A DNA stretch of 64,000 nucleotides from Bacteroidales bacterium (GCA_035299085.1 DATGXG010000036.1:147127-211126); one strand, 5' to 3'. Shown: positions 15,562 to 25,197, numbered from the stretch's first letter. Made by a program: numbers and translations. The notes: generated by a model from the sequence alone, not told the origin.

Positions 15562-18212
15562 TTGTATTTTTCCAAGTAGAATTTCAGATACCGGTCTACA
15601 GATTTATCCTTTTTTAACGTGAGCAGGTTTTTCTCAGATATAACAAACGGAACCATATTAATATCAGGCAAATCTTTAAGAATTTCCTGGCTTCCTTTGA
15701 TTGCGTTCATATATTGAACAGCTTTCTCCTGGTTTTTAAATGTTTTAACCGTAACCAGGTTGGTTTTACCATCGAGGTTAATTACTTCAACAATCAGGTT
15801 GAGGCTATCATACTTGTCGAGATTATAATTGATAATGTTAAAGACAAGCTGGTTAGCATTTATATTTTTATTGGCTTCAAACACAAAAAGGTGTTTTGCA
15901 ATGGGAGAATAATCATATATCTCCTGGCTGATCCTGATTTCTTCAGCTTCTTTTATTTCGGGATGTTCCTGGTCCATATAACTGATCAGGTTGGCGGCAT
16001 CCGAAGCAATTTCGGTATTGGGATATTTTGCCGCCACTGCTTTCAGGCTGTCTCTGAAAACTTTGCGATCTGTAAATTTACCCTGTGCCAATATATTCAG
16101 GTATGTAAATTGGGGTGTAAGTTTATGTGAGGGATAGGTTTTCCGGGCATAACCGGTTCTTGAAATTACATCTGCATATTTACCCTGGCTGTACAATTCA
16201 TAGGTTTGCCTGTAATAGTCCTTTATTTGCTGATCTTCCTGTTCAAGTTTAACAAAGTATTCCGGATCTGTCAGTACCCGGGCATAAGTGCTTCCTGGAA
16301 AATCGCGGGCGATTATTCCTTTATAGTAATCCATCATTGCCTGGTTATTCTGTTCCCTGGCGATTCCGTAAAGATTGTAATATGAGGCCAGCAGGAATGT
16401 TGAAGAAGGGAAGCGTTTCACCAATGATTTGAACGATTCATTAGCCTTTTCATAATCCTTAAGTTCTTCCTTATAAATAATGCCCATGTTGTATAATGCT
16501 GCCTCAATGTCTTTTATGGTGGCTTGTTTCGCCGAGTCGGTAAAAGGAATACCCGAATAGTAGAATTCGCGCGACATTTTACTGTAGGAAGCTTCCGGCG
16601 TCACGGCATCTTCAGTTTCTGCAGTTTCATCAGCCGGGGCGAAGTTTACGACAGCTTTTGAAGCCCTTTGCCAGTGATCCTCAAGACGACGGTTTCCCCA
16701 TTTCAGTTTAAATTCACGGAAGCCCTGGTTTTTTGCTGCATCATTATAAAAATACCACTGGCTTTTGTTGCCTGTATTAATGGTTGCCTGACGGGCGGAC
16801 GGGTTTTGCATGGAAACTTCCTGGCCGAATTGTTCATCAAGCTGTTTTTCCTGTTGTTTTATGCGGGCTTCCTCTTCTCGTTTTCTTTCGGCTTCAATAA
16901 TGGCATCGATTTTCGAGTTGAGGGTTTCCCTGGGCAGGTCAGCAAGTAAAAGAACGCTGTCGCCCAGTGTAACCGTATTAATTTCGGTAACAAGCCGGGT
17001 AAGGCTTTTTGATTTCGTAAATATCACATTGTAACCGGGGTAATCGGGATCAATATAGGTTACAACACTGTCATAATAAGCCTGTGCATTCGGATAATCG
17101 GGAAGAGCATAAAAGTAATCAGCCAGGGTAAGGTATGACCGCACTTTTTGCTGGTTATTCCCCTTGTTGGCGGCAATAGATTTTGTGTAATATTCTACGG
17201 CTTTCTTTTGATTCCCCTGTTTAACCGCAAGATTTCCAAGTGCATAATATATCTGGTCCTGGTATTCGATATTCTTATCATCATTGAGCATTTTGATCAG
17301 CTCATTTTCAATCTGGCTGGCCTGTCCGAATCCTTCTTCATAAGAAAGGGCCCTGTTAATATGCGCATTGAAGGCCATTTCATAAACCGGGTTCATTTTG
17401 ATAACCCGACCGTAAAAATCGGATGCTTTTTTCAGTTCACCGGTTTTCTCATATAACTGGGCAAGTATGTAATAATACCGGATGCGGGTTTTTTTATGCT
17501 TTTCAAATTCTATAGCCTTTTCAAGATTAGTTACTGCTGAACTGTAATCTTTTTGTTTCAGGTTTAAGTCAGCATAAGTAGGATAAAATTCCTGCATCAG
17601 TTTTTCAGGAACTGAAGCGTTGTTTGTAAGAGATGAAAGGATTTCAGAAGCATCCAGCAGTTTACCTGTGGCAATTGACACTTTGGCCAGCCATATCTGT
17701 GCCTCGAATGCTGTTGTCTGATTTTTGAAGTCGGCGATGATTTTCCTGAATATTTCGGCTGCCTGGGCGTATTCATGTTTGTAAAAATGTGATTTTCCCA
17801 TTAGCAGGTAAGCATCATCCACAAAAACATTATATTCTTTCTTGTTCAAAAATTCACGTTCATCAGGGGAAAGTGTTTTATTATCCTTCACTTTAGGTTT
17901 GGCCGTTATAGAATGCAGGGTTATCAGCTTTGTACATTTCTTAATTGTGCGGTCCATATCAGAACCGGCAATTGCGGGAGCCTGCTTATCATCGTAATTA
18001 AAAACAGGAAGAATTTCAGAATAATCGTCTTTATGCTCCTTTTCAAGCTTTTCAAGTCCGTCGTTAAAACTTTCAGATCCATTGAAAAGCACATTATACC
18101 GGGCAGTAAGGTTATGATAAGCCCGTGAAAGCCCGGTGTTTTTCTGGGCACTGCATGCTGCAAGTAAAAACACAAGGGTTGTCAGGGTAATATATAGCAG
18201 AACTTTCTTCAA
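15558..18212 (-). CDS. porW: T9SS TPR lipoprotein PorW/SprE
   Basis: PorW (SprE in gliding flavobacteria) is a lipoprotein needed for type IX secretion and gliding. The 884-residue product has a lipoprotein signal with the lipobox LAAC (Cys20), then a family-typical segment (NTGLSRAYHNLTARYNVLFN, near residues 25-44). Tetratricopeptide-like repeats span much of 115-430 and about 560-720. A Glu/Lys/Gln-rich linker lies near 445-475, and a conserved C-terminal domain (about 775-884) begins YSPIAKHLFVFE. It heads the porW-porX-tsaE operon. A possible promoter lies within 18,213-18,300. Confidence 0.92.
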   Translation of the reverse strand: MKKVLLYITLTTLVFLLAACSAQKNTGLSRAYHNLTARYNVLFNGSESFNDGLEKLEKEHKDDYSEILPVFNYDDKQAPAIAGSDMDRTIKKCTKLITLHSITAKPKVKDNKTLSPDEREFLNKKEYNVFVDDAYLLMGKSHFYKHEYAQAAEIFRKIIADFKNQTTAFEAQIWLAKVSIATGKLLDASEILSSLTNNASVPEKLMQEFYPTYADLNLKQKDYSSAVTNLEKAIEFEKHKKTRIRYYYILAQLYEKTGELKKASDFYGRVIKMNPVYEMAFNAHINRALSYEEGFGQASQIENELIKMLNDDKNIEYQDQIYYALGNLAVKQGNQKKAVEYYTKSIAANKGNNQQKVRSYLTLADYFYALPDYPNAQAYYDSVVTYIDPDYPGYNVIFTKSKSLTRLVTEINTVTLGDSVLLLADLPRETLNSKIDAIIEAERKREEEARIKQQEKQLDEQFGQEVSMQNPSARQATINTGNKSQWYFYNDAAKNQGFREFKLKWGNRRLEDHWQRASKAVVNFAPADETAETEDAVTPEASYSKMSREFYYSGIPFTDSAKQATIKDIEAALYNMGIIYKEELKDYEKANESFKSLVKRFPSSTFLLASYYNLYGIAREQNNQAMMDYYKGIIARDFPGSTYARVLTDPEYFVKLEQEDQQIKDYYRQTYELYSQGKYADVISRTGYARKTYPSHKLTPQFTYLNILAQGKFTDRKVFRDSLKAVAAKYPNTEIASDAANLISYMDQEHPEIKEAEEIRISQEIYDYSPIAKHLFVFEANKNINANQLVFNIINYNLDKYDSLNLIVEVINLDGKTNLVTVKTFKNQEKAVQYMNAIKGSQEILKDLPDINMVPFVISEKNLLTLKKDKSVDRYLKFYLEKYK

Positions 18213-18347
18213 ATGATAATTATGAAAGGTAATGGATCAAAAGCAAATATGTTATCAGTAAGCTAACTTGTAATCCGTCAAATTATTTTCCGGTTGTAAA
18301 TTTATTTAATGTACTCTAAACAAAAAATTCTTTTGTCAGCCAAGCTC

Positions 18348-19052
18348 TCAAAGAAGTTTGACACAGGCAAGCGAGGCAATGCTTATCATGGTTCCCTCGG
18401 CCTGCAAAATAGTTTCAGCGCATGCTTCAATGGTTGCTCCTGTTGTAATCACATCGTCAATCAGGAGGATGTGTTTGTTTCTGATGGCATTCTCATCGGT
18501 GATCCTGAAAGTGCCTTTAACATTTTCCCACCGTTCGTATCTTGATTTCTGAGTCTGTGTGCGGGTTGGAATAAACCGGCCGACGCAATGATTGATTACC
18601 GGTTTGCCAAGAACTTCAGAAATGCCGCAGGCAATCAGCTCGCTTTGATTATATCCGCGTTGCCTGTATTTTGAGGGATGTAATGGAACCGGAATAATTA
18701 AATCGGTGCCGGCAAACGGTGAAGATTTCAGTTCCAAACCAAACATCCTGCCCATTTGACGGGCCAGTTCCTGCTGACCCTTGTATTTGATTTCATGCAG
18801 AATTTGCCTGTATCGGCTATCCCTTGTGAAAAACATAAAAGATGTGGCATGTACAACGGGAATTCTTCCCCAGAAAATTCTGGCCACTTCATTTTCAGGA
18901 TCACTATGAAATTTCGTCCTGGGCAGTTCGGCAAGGCATCTCAGACAGATACCCTGTTCATTGTGATACAGCACCTTTTCACATGCCGCACAATAATTGG
19001 GATATATAATACTGATAAGTCCCTGAAGGTATTGCTTGAACGTACCGGACAA
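18348..19052 (-). CDS. ComF family phosphoribosyltransferase-like protein
   Basis: A 234-residue member of the ComF/GntX family, linked to DNA uptake in competent bacteria but widespread elsewhere. An N-terminal zinc-binding CxxC pair (Cys21/Cys24 and Cys36/Cys39) precedes a type I phosphoribosyltransferase fold. The PRPP-binding loop LLIDDVITTGAT lies at about 196-207 and a RGYNQS motif near 130-136. The biochemical role is unsettled for the family. It lies 3 bp after osmC on the same strand, so the two are probably co-transcribed. Confidence 0.9.
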   Translation of the reverse strand: MSGTFKQYLQGLISIIYPNYCAACEKVLYHNEQGICLRCLAELPRTKFHSDPENEVARIFWGRIPVVHATSFMFFTRDSRYRQILHEIKYKGQQELARQMGRMFGLELKSSPFAGTDLIIPVPLHPSKYRQRGYNQSELIACGISEVLGKPVINHCVGRFIPTRTQTQKSRYERWENVKGTFRITDENAIRNKHILLIDDVITTGATIEACAETILQAEGTMISIASLACVKLL

Positions 19053-19055
19053 TTT

Positions 19056-19478
19056 TCAGACGGGTTTATTTATTTTTATTTCATACGTAATGTCAATTGC
19101 CTTCTTCAGTGTTGCTGCAACTCCGCAATATTTTTCCTGCGAAAGTTCTATGGCGCGTTGTATTTTATCTAAAGGAAGTTCTGCTCCTGAGAATTCATAT
19201 GTTAAGTGCATTGCCGTGTACTGTTTGGGGTGTTCTTCGGTAAGAGTGCCTTCCACTATTAAATTGAAATCAGATAATTCAACCTTCATTTTTTTCAATA
19301 TCGATACAACATCCATACCGGTACAACCAGCCAATGATGCCATGAGTGCAGGTTTAGGTCTGGGGCCGGCATTTTTTCCGCCTGTGGAGGGACTTGAATC
19401 GAAAAGTATGTGATGACCGTCAATAGTTGCTTCAAATGCCATATCGCCTACCCAATTGACATTAATGATATCTTTCAT
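19056..19478 (-). CDS. OsmC family protein
   Basis: OsmC/Ohr proteins are thiol peroxidases that reduce organic hydroperoxides, although some subfamilies lack proven activity. The 140-residue product has both family cysteines: Cys52 in LAGCTGMDVVSI and Cys118 in KYCGVAATL. It resembles the YhfA-like OsmC branch. A TAATTTTG -7 element lies upstream at 19,508-19,515 (minus). It is divergent from the Crp/Fnr regulator and followed by comF. Confidence 0.9.
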   Translation of the reverse strand: MKDIINVNWVGDMAFEATIDGHHILFDSSPSTGGKNAGPRPKPALMASLAGCTGMDVVSILKKMKVELSDFNLIVEGTLTEEHPKQYTAMHLTYEFSGAELPLDKIQRAIELSQEKYCGVAATLKKAIDITYEIKINKPV

Positions 19479-19507
19479 TTTTTTTGCTTAATTTGGTGAT
19501 TAAATAA

Positions 19508-19515
19508 CAAAATTA
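19508..19515 (-). promoter_or_regulatory. Putative osmC-comF promoter -7 element
   Basis: The minus strand reads TAATTTTG (consensus TAnnTTTG), 30 bp upstream of the osmC ATG in the divergent gap with the Crp/Fnr gene. Confidence 0.5.
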
Positions 19516-19545
19516 GTCAATATTCGCAGTGTCATTTATAGTAGT

Positions 19546-20250
19546 ATGAAAAATCAATCAGTATCAGCACGCAAGGATTGTTTTATAGATAGTTCTTCGA
19601 TATTCAGACACCTCACCAAAGACGAGCTGGCCATGATCCCGATTGATCAGGAGCCGGATACCTACAAGCGAGGTACAATCATATATTCGGAAGGCAGCCG
19701 TATTAACGGTTTCTATTGTGTTCAGAAAGGGATAATCAAGATCTTTAAAACCGGATTTGACGGAAAGGAACAAATTATCCGTTTTGCAAAAAAGGGTGAC
19801 ATTATGGGATTCAGGTCAACAATCACCCGCGAACGAGCCTGTACTTCGGCAAAAGTCCTGGAGGACGCCCTGATTTGCTTTGTACACGCGGAAACCGTCC
19901 TTGAATTTGTAAAGCATAACGGGAATTTTGCCCTTGAGTTATTGCAAATAGCCTGCAAGGAGCTTGGCGAAGCCAATGATTATATTACCGATATAGCACA
20001 AAAAACAGTAAGGGAACGGCTTGCCGAGGTGATTATTCATCTGCGGAAGGATTTTGATCTTGACAATGAAAAGTATTTGCAGATAACCCTTACCCGTGAG
20101 GAACTGGCCAACATGGTAGGTACGGCAACAGAATCGGTAATCAGGCTCCTGTCAGAGTTCAAGCAGGACGGCCTGATCGAATTGCAGGGAAGAAGAATCA
20201 AAATTCTTGACGAGAAATCTCTTTACAAAATCGGAAACCTGAATGACTGA
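19546..20250 (+). CDS. Crp/Fnr family transcriptional regulator
   Basis: A 234-residue regulator with a cyclic-nucleotide-binding-type beta-roll (about residues 20-140), a long dimerisation helix (about 125-165) and a C-terminal winged helix-turn-helix with LTREELANMVGTATESVIR (about 181-199). The recognition helix carries the E-(S/T)-x-x-R pattern of Fnr-like proteins. The N-terminal Cys cluster that binds the Fe-S centre in FNR is absent (a single Cys12), so oxygen sensing by that route is unlikely. The effector is unknown. It is divergent from osmC; regulation of that gene is plausible but unproven. Confidence 0.9.
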   Translation: MKNQSVSARKDCFIDSSSIFRHLTKDELAMIPIDQEPDTYKRGTIIYSEGSRINGFYCVQKGIIKIFKTGFDGKEQIIRFAKKGDIMGFRSTITRERACTSAKVLEDALICFVHAETVLEFVKHNGNFALELLQIACKELGEANDYITDIAQKTVRERLAEVIIHLRKDFDLDNEKYLQITLTREELANMVGTATESVIRLLSEFKQDGLIELQGRRIKILDEKSLYKIGNLND

Positions 20251-20384
20251 TGCCTGTAAGGAGGCATGCGGAATCATTCAGAAGAAAAGCTTTCGGGATT
20301 AAAAAAACAATTTGTAATACTTCGTGGTTATTACCTGTGTTTTACTAAATCTTTCATACCTTTTAGCAATTATTTTAGTGATAC

Positions 20385-22529
20385 ATGGGTAAAAAATCAA
20401 AGAACAAGCCAAGGAAGATTAATAAGAAAGAACTTACCAATAATATTCTGGCCATTTTTTCAGCTCACCCGCGGAAAACATTCAATTATAAGCAACTGGC
20501 GGCGGGAATGCTCATCACCGACTCATCGGAGAAAAAACTGATCACTGAAATACTTTATGAGTTAAAAGAGAAAGAAACCGTTGATGAAATTTCAACCGGT
20601 AAATTCAGGATAAAATCGGGAGGCGGAACTGTTATCGGAACCATCGACATAGCAAGGGGCGGATACGGATTTGTTGTATCAGAAAATATAAAGGATGATA
20701 TTTTTATTTCACAGAATAACCTGAACCATGCCCTTAACGGTGACACGGTGAAGGTATTACTGTATGCCCATAAAAAAACACGTGAACTTGAAGGCGAAGT
20801 TGTGGAGATCCTTGAAAGAGCACGTGAAACATTTGTAGGTACTGTTGAGATAGCCGAACGCTTTGCCTTCCTTGTTCCCGACAGCCGTCACATGCCTTTC
20901 GACCTGTTTATTCCACTCGATAAATTAAAAGGTGCAAAGAGCGGGCAAAAAGCCATTGCAAAAATTACAGAGTGGCCGAAAAACGTAAAGAATCCATTCG
21001 GTGAAATTGTTGAGGTACTGGGCAACCAGGGAGAAAATGAAACCGAAATGCACGCAATTCTTGCCGAATTCGGGTTGCCTTATACATTCAACGAGGAAGT
21101 TGAAGAAGAGGCTGCACGGATCAACGACCGGATCACAGAAGAGGATATAAAAAAAAGAAGAGATTTCAGGAAAGTACCGACTTTCACAATCGATCCCGAG
21201 GATGCGAAAGACTTTGATGACGCCTTATCGCTTCATGAACTTCCCGGTGAAAAATGGGAAGTGGGAGTGCATATTGCCGATGTTACCCATTATGTGCAAC
21301 CGGATACAATAATTGATGAAGAGGGACAGCAAAGAGCAACATCCGTATACCTTGTTGACCGGGTTGTTCCGATGCTGCCCGAAAGGCTTTCGAATTATAT
21401 ATGCTCCCTGCGGCCCAAGGAAGACAAATTGTGCTTTTCTGCTGTTTTTGTTCTGAACAATGAGGCTGAAATTCTTGAAGAGTGGTTCGGAAAAACAGTG
21501 ATTAATTCCGACAGACGGTTCAGCTATAAGGAAGCCCAGGCTGTAATTGACACCGGTGAAGGGGATATGAGCCATGAGATACTCACACTGAATAAACTCG
21601 CAAGGATTTTGCGTGAGAAGCGATTCAGGGATGGTGCCGTAGCATTCGAAAGAGAAGAAGTAAAGATTGAAGTGGATGAAAAAGGCAAACCGGTAAGGAT
21701 TTATGCCCGTGAGCATGGCCTTTCAAACGAGCTTATTGAGGAATTTATGTTGCTTGCAAATCGCAAAGTCGCCGAGCGAATCGGAAAAACAAGCGATAAA
21801 TCGGACAGGAAAACATTTGTTTACAGGATTCATGACCGGCCTGACAGCGAGAAACTGCAGAAATTTTCAAGGTTTATCAAAAAGTTCGGTTACAAGCTTA
21901 CTATAAAGTCAAACAAACAAACGGCACAGTCATTAAACCAATTGCTTGATGATGTAAAAGGAACCAGGGAGCAGGATATCATTGAAAACCTTGCTTTACG
22001 GGCCATGGCAAAGGCAGAGTATTCCACCAATAATATAGGGCACTATGGATTGGCATTCGATTATTATACACATTTTACATCGCCGATCCGCAGGTATCCC
22101 GACATGATGGTTCATCGATTACTGGGCGATTACCTTCATGGTGCCTCTTCACGCAATCAGAAAATATACGAAAAAATGTGCAGGCATTCTTCAAAAATGG
22201 AGATACTTGCCATGGAGGCAGAAAGGGCATCTGTAAAGTACAAGCAGGCTGAATTCATGAAGGATAAAATCGGCAGGCAGTTTGAAGGTGTTGTTTCCGG
22301 AGTCACTGAATGGGGAGTGTTTGTTGAGATCCTTGAAAACAAATGCGAAGGAATGATTCCGATAAGGGGGCTCGGCGGCGACTTTTACGAATATGACGAA
22401 GATAATTACTGTATCAGGGGACGGAGAACAGGTAAGAAATACCAGATGGGTGACCCGGTACAGATTGAAGTGGTTCGGGTTAACATGGAAAAAAAGCAGA
22501 TTGATTTTTCTCTTGTGGCAGGAGATTGA
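20385..22529 (+). CDS. rnr: Ribonuclease R
   Basis: A 3'-5' hydrolytic exoribonuclease that degrades structured RNA. The 714-residue product has an N-terminal winged-helix-like region and Lys-rich leader (1-75), two cold-shock/OB domains (about 80-225) and the RNB catalytic domain (about 260-590). Its magnesium-binding aspartates lie in TIDPEDAKDFDDA near 268-280, and SPIRRYPDMMVHRLL falls near 566-580. A C-terminal S1 domain (about 630-712) starts GRQFEGVVSG. The length is typical of Bacteroidota RNase R. The SpmA/SpmB-like gene follows after 15 bp, so the two are probably one transcript. Confidence 0.95.
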   Translation: MGKKSKNKPRKINKKELTNNILAIFSAHPRKTFNYKQLAAGMLITDSSEKKLITEILYELKEKETVDEISTGKFRIKSGGGTVIGTIDIARGGYGFVVSENIKDDIFISQNNLNHALNGDTVKVLLYAHKKTRELEGEVVEILERARETFVGTVEIAERFAFLVPDSRHMPFDLFIPLDKLKGAKSGQKAIAKITEWPKNVKNPFGEIVEVLGNQGENETEMHAILAEFGLPYTFNEEVEEEAARINDRITEEDIKKRRDFRKVPTFTIDPEDAKDFDDALSLHELPGEKWEVGVHIADVTHYVQPDTIIDEEGQQRATSVYLVDRVVPMLPERLSNYICSLRPKEDKLCFSAVFVLNNEAEILEEWFGKTVINSDRRFSYKEAQAVIDTGEGDMSHEILTLNKLARILREKRFRDGAVAFEREEVKIEVDEKGKPVRIYAREHGLSNELIEEFMLLANRKVAERIGKTSDKSDRKTFVYRIHDRPDSEKLQKFSRFIKKFGYKLTIKSNKQTAQSLNQLLDDVKGTREQDIIENLALRAMAKAEYSTNNIGHYGLAFDYYTHFTSPIRRYPDMMVHRLLGDYLHGASSRNQKIYEKMCRHSSKMEILAMEAERASVKYKQAEFMKDKIGRQFEGVVSGVTEWGVFVEILENKCEGMIPIRGLGGDFYEYDEDNYCIRGRRTGKKYQMGDPVQIEVVRVNMEKKQIDFSLVAGD

Positions 22530-22544
22530 TTAAGTTTACACGCT

Positions 22545-23831
22545 ATGATTCTTAATTACATCTGGGTCGGCTTTTTTGTAGTGGGCTTCCTCGTTGCCCT
22601 TTTCAGGGTAATAGGATATTACTTCCGTGATTTTATGGCGGATCATCTGAGCCTTATTTTTTCAGTGGCTGACCGGGATGTTTTCAGCGCCATAGTAACA
22701 AGTACTTTCGATATGGCGAAGACGAGCGTCGAATTGTCAATATATCTGATTGGCGTTATGACGCTATGGCTTGGCATTATGAAAATCGGAGAAAAGGGCG
22801 GAGCTGTAAATGCGCTCTCCCGGGTAATGAATCCATTTTTCAGCCGCATATTTCCCGGCATACCTAAAAATCATCCGGCCATGGGATCGATCCTGATGAA
22901 TTTCAGCGCCAATATGCTCGGATTGGATAATGCCGCAACGCCACTCGGACTGAAAGCCATGAAAGAGCTTCAGGGAGTGAATCCCGACCAGGAACGGGCA
23001 TCGGATCCAATGATTATGTTTCTTGTATTGAATACATCAAGTCTGACCATCATACCAATCAGTGTGCTTGCCATGCGTGTTGCTGCAGGTGCCGCCTCTC
23101 CCACGGATATTTTCATACCCATGATCCTGGCCACCTATTTTTCCACCCTGGCCGGCTTTCTTTTTGTTGCTTTCAAACAAAAGATCAATATTTTTAACAA
23201 AGTTGTATTGGCCTATCTTGGCGGAGTAACCTTGCTCATTGCCGGGATAATATTCTACCTGACAAATCTCCCTCAGGATAAAATGTCTGTACAAACTGCG
23301 TTTGCCGGAAACTTCCTGTTGTTTTCAATTATAATTGTTTTCATTCTGCTTGGGATAAGGAAGAAGATCAATTTATATGAGACTTTTGTTGAAGGAGCAA
23401 AGGAAGGTTTCCAGGTTGCAGTGAATATAATTCCTTATTTAGTGGCAATGTTGGTTGCCATTGGTGTTTTCAGGGCTTCCGGTTCGTTTGAATTTTTGAT
23501 GTCAGGATTACGAAACTTCTTTGCCTTATTTGGTTTTGACACACGGTTTGTAGATGCGATGCCTGTTGCACTGATGAAACCCATGAGCGGAGGGGCAGCC
23601 AGGGGTCTTATGGTTGATGCCATGAAAAACTTCGGGCCTGATTCATTTGCAGGGCGCCTGGCGTGCATTGTCCAGGGATCTACCGAGACCACTTTTTACA
23701 CTGTTGCAGTTTACTACGGTGCTATTAACATCAGGAACACAAGGTATACGGTTGCAGGGGGCCTTCTGGCCGACCTGGCGGGAGTACTGGCTGCAATAGC
23801 CATGGCCTATCTGTTTTTTGGCAATTCCTGA
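22545..23831 (+). CDS. Fused SpmA/SpmB-like nucleoside recognition (Gate) membrane protein
   Basis: A 428-residue polytopic membrane protein with about eight to ten hydrophobic helices. Two Gate/nucleoside-recognition domains are visible. The first (about 50-165) has GIMKIGEKGG and NMLGLDNAATPLGL and resembles SpmA. The second (about 285-400) has MPVALMKPMSGGAARGLMVD and GSTETTFYT and resembles SpmB. In Bacillus the two are separate spore maturation proteins; fused forms are widespread in Bacteroidota, which do not sporulate. Substrate unknown. It lies 15 bp behind rnr and ends 4 bp before the convergent barrel gene. Confidence 0.87.
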   Translation: MILNYIWVGFFVVGFLVALFRVIGYYFRDFMADHLSLIFSVADRDVFSAIVTSTFDMAKTSVELSIYLIGVMTLWLGIMKIGEKGGAVNALSRVMNPFFSRIFPGIPKNHPAMGSILMNFSANMLGLDNAATPLGLKAMKELQGVNPDQERASDPMIMFLVLNTSSLTIIPISVLAMRVAAGAASPTDIFIPMILATYFSTLAGFLFVAFKQKINIFNKVVLAYLGGVTLLIAGIIFYLTNLPQDKMSVQTAFAGNFLLFSIIIVFILLGIRKKINLYETFVEGAKEGFQVAVNIIPYLVAMLVAIGVFRASGSFEFLMSGLRNFFALFGFDTRFVDAMPVALMKPMSGGAARGLMVDAMKNFGPDSFAGRLACIVQGSTETTFYTVAVYYGAINIRNTRYTVAGGLLADLAGVLAAIAMAYLFFGNS

Positions 23832-23835
23832 TATT

Positions 23836-24459
23836 TTACTTTAACTGGTAATTCAATTGAAGTGTGAGGTAATTGTTGAAATCACCCCTTGAATTGCCAA
23901 AAATTTTACCGAACCAGCTATAGTAGGATCCCGCAGTTTCAAGATCCCTTATTGAAAAAATCGAATAAGAATATCTTACATCGATGCTGATATTTTGTGT
24001 AATTAAAATATTGGCACCAATCAGTGTGCCGAGGTCAAACTTCCGGAAATCAACAAGGTACTCCTGTGGCAAAGTTCCGCTGTCATCGCGGCCATTGGCG
24101 TGGAACATGTATCCGGGAATTAACCCGAGCTGCAGGTAACCGTACTTTTTTATTCTGAAGGAAGCCATTACAGGAATGTCGATATAGTGCAGGGCCAGCA
24201 GGTATGATCCTGTGTTATCCTCTGAAGCCGGGTTGCGTGCCCCTCTTGATGCGTACCGTACTTCCATCCGCGACTGAAGCCAGTCGGTCATATCGCGTGT
24301 GACATATACACCTCCCACCAATCCCATTTTATCATAGCCGGCATAAGAATCGCCGTCAACCTGCGAGGCTGTAAAACCTGCCAGTATGCCACCATGAAAG
24401 TCCTGTGCACTCAGCGCGCTTAAAGTAAATATCAGAATTACAACTAACCGGAACTTCAT
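23836..24459 (-). CDS. Outer-membrane beta-barrel protein (PorT-like)
   Basis: A 207-residue exported barrel. A signal peptide (1-19, ending LSAQ) precedes an N-terminal segment of the type seen in outer_membrane_beta-barrel/PorT-like families (HGGILAGFTASQVDGDSYAG). Alternating amphipathic strands follow, ending in an aromatic-containing YLTLQLNYQLK strand as expected for BAM-dependent barrels. The function is not specified by sequence. One base separates it from the upstream sirtuin gene on the same strand, so co-transcription is likely. Confidence 0.82.
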   Translation of the reverse strand: MKFRLVVILIFTLSALSAQDFHGGILAGFTASQVDGDSYAGYDKMGLVGGVYVTRDMTDWLQSRMEVRYASRGARNPASEDNTGSYLLALHYIDIPVMASFRIKKYGYLQLGLIPGYMFHANGRDDSGTLPQEYLVDFRKFDLGTLIGANILITQNISIDVRYSYSIFSIRDLETAGSYYSWFGKIFGNSRGDFNNYLTLQLNYQLK

Positions 24460-24460
24460 A

Positions 24461-25156
24461 TCAGTATAGATGTTCAGATAACAGTTTCTCTTTAAGTCTG
24501 GCTACGCCGGTACTTGCTTTTTCCCTGATAAAATTGATATGGCGGTAAATAGGTACGGCAACGTCATTCGGATCGATAAGATAAACAGGAGTGGGTTTCG
24601 GAACATAATCGATAAGACCTGCCGCCGGGTAAACAACCATGGAGGTACCTATGACAACGAAAATATCGGCCTGGTTGGTGATTGCCGCGGCTTCCTCAAT
24701 GGCAGGAACTGCTTCGCCGAACCACACAATATCAGGTCTGAGCTGGGTTCCTTTTTCGCAGGTATCTCCTTTATTTATCGGTTTATAGCCGATATCATAT
24801 ACAAGGTCAGGATCGCCTGTACTCCTTGCCCTGGTTAGGATTCCATGTAAATGGAGCACATTTTTACTCCCGGCTTTTTCGTGCAGGTTATCAACATTCT
24901 GGGTGATGATCTGCACATCGAAATATTTCTCAAGTTCAGCAAGGCCTTTATGCGCGTCATTAGGCTGTGCTGTTTCAAGCTGTTGTCTTCTTTCGTTATA
25001 AAAGGTGAGCACGAGTTCCATATTCTTCACCCATCCCGCGTAACTGGCGACTTCCATAACGTCATAGTTTTCCCATAAACCTCCGGAATCTCTGAAAGTT
25101 TTGAGTCCGCTTTCGGAACTTACTCCTGAACCCGTTAGTACGACAAGCTTTTTCAT
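24461..25156 (-). CDS. NAD-dependent sirtuin (class III-like deacylase)
   Basis: An NAD-dependent protein lysine deacylase. From the chosen start (231 residues) the NAD site is LTGSGVSSESGLKTFRD (about 7-23), TQNVDN lies at 85-90 and the catalytic His104 in LHLHG. Tyr53-x-x-Arg56 (FYNERR) matches the YxxR pattern of desuccinylating/demalonylating SIRT5/CobB-type enzymes. The four zinc-binding cysteines usual in sirtuins are missing; the region after the catalytic His has one Cys (DTCEKG). An ATG 21 bp upstream is rejected because MKKLVVLTGSG matches the family N terminus and a TATATTTG -7 element abuts the longer start. Confidence 0.9.
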   Translation of the reverse strand: MKKLVVLTGSGVSSESGLKTFRDSGGLWENYDVMEVASYAGWVKNMELVLTFYNERRQQLETAQPNDAHKGLAELEKYFDVQIITQNVDNLHEKAGSKNVLHLHGILTRARSTGDPDLVYDIGYKPINKGDTCEKGTQLRPDIVWFGEAVPAIEEAAAITNQADIFVVIGTSMVVYPAAGLIDYVPKPTPVYLIDPNDVAVPIYRHINFIREKASTGVARLKEKLLSEHLY

Positions 25157-25174
25157 GTTAAAACTTAAGGAAAA

Positions 25175-25182
25175 CAAATATA
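25175..25182 (-). promoter_or_regulatory. Putative sirtuin promoter -7 element
   Basis: TATATTTG on the minus strand matches TAnnTTTG, 18 bp upstream of the preferred ATG. It supports the shorter sirtuin start. Confidence 0.5.
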
Positions 25183-25197
25183 GGATTTTTATTTTAC

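Noticed and set aside
20249..20266. Small hairpin (ATGCCT/AGGCAT) after the Crp/Fnr gene
   Set aside because: Six base pairs, no T-run; too weak to call a terminator.
20266..20541. 91-codon open frame before and overlapping rnr
   Set aside because: It overlaps the 5' part of rnr in another frame and lacks any recognisable domain; the rnr frame clearly begins at 20,385.
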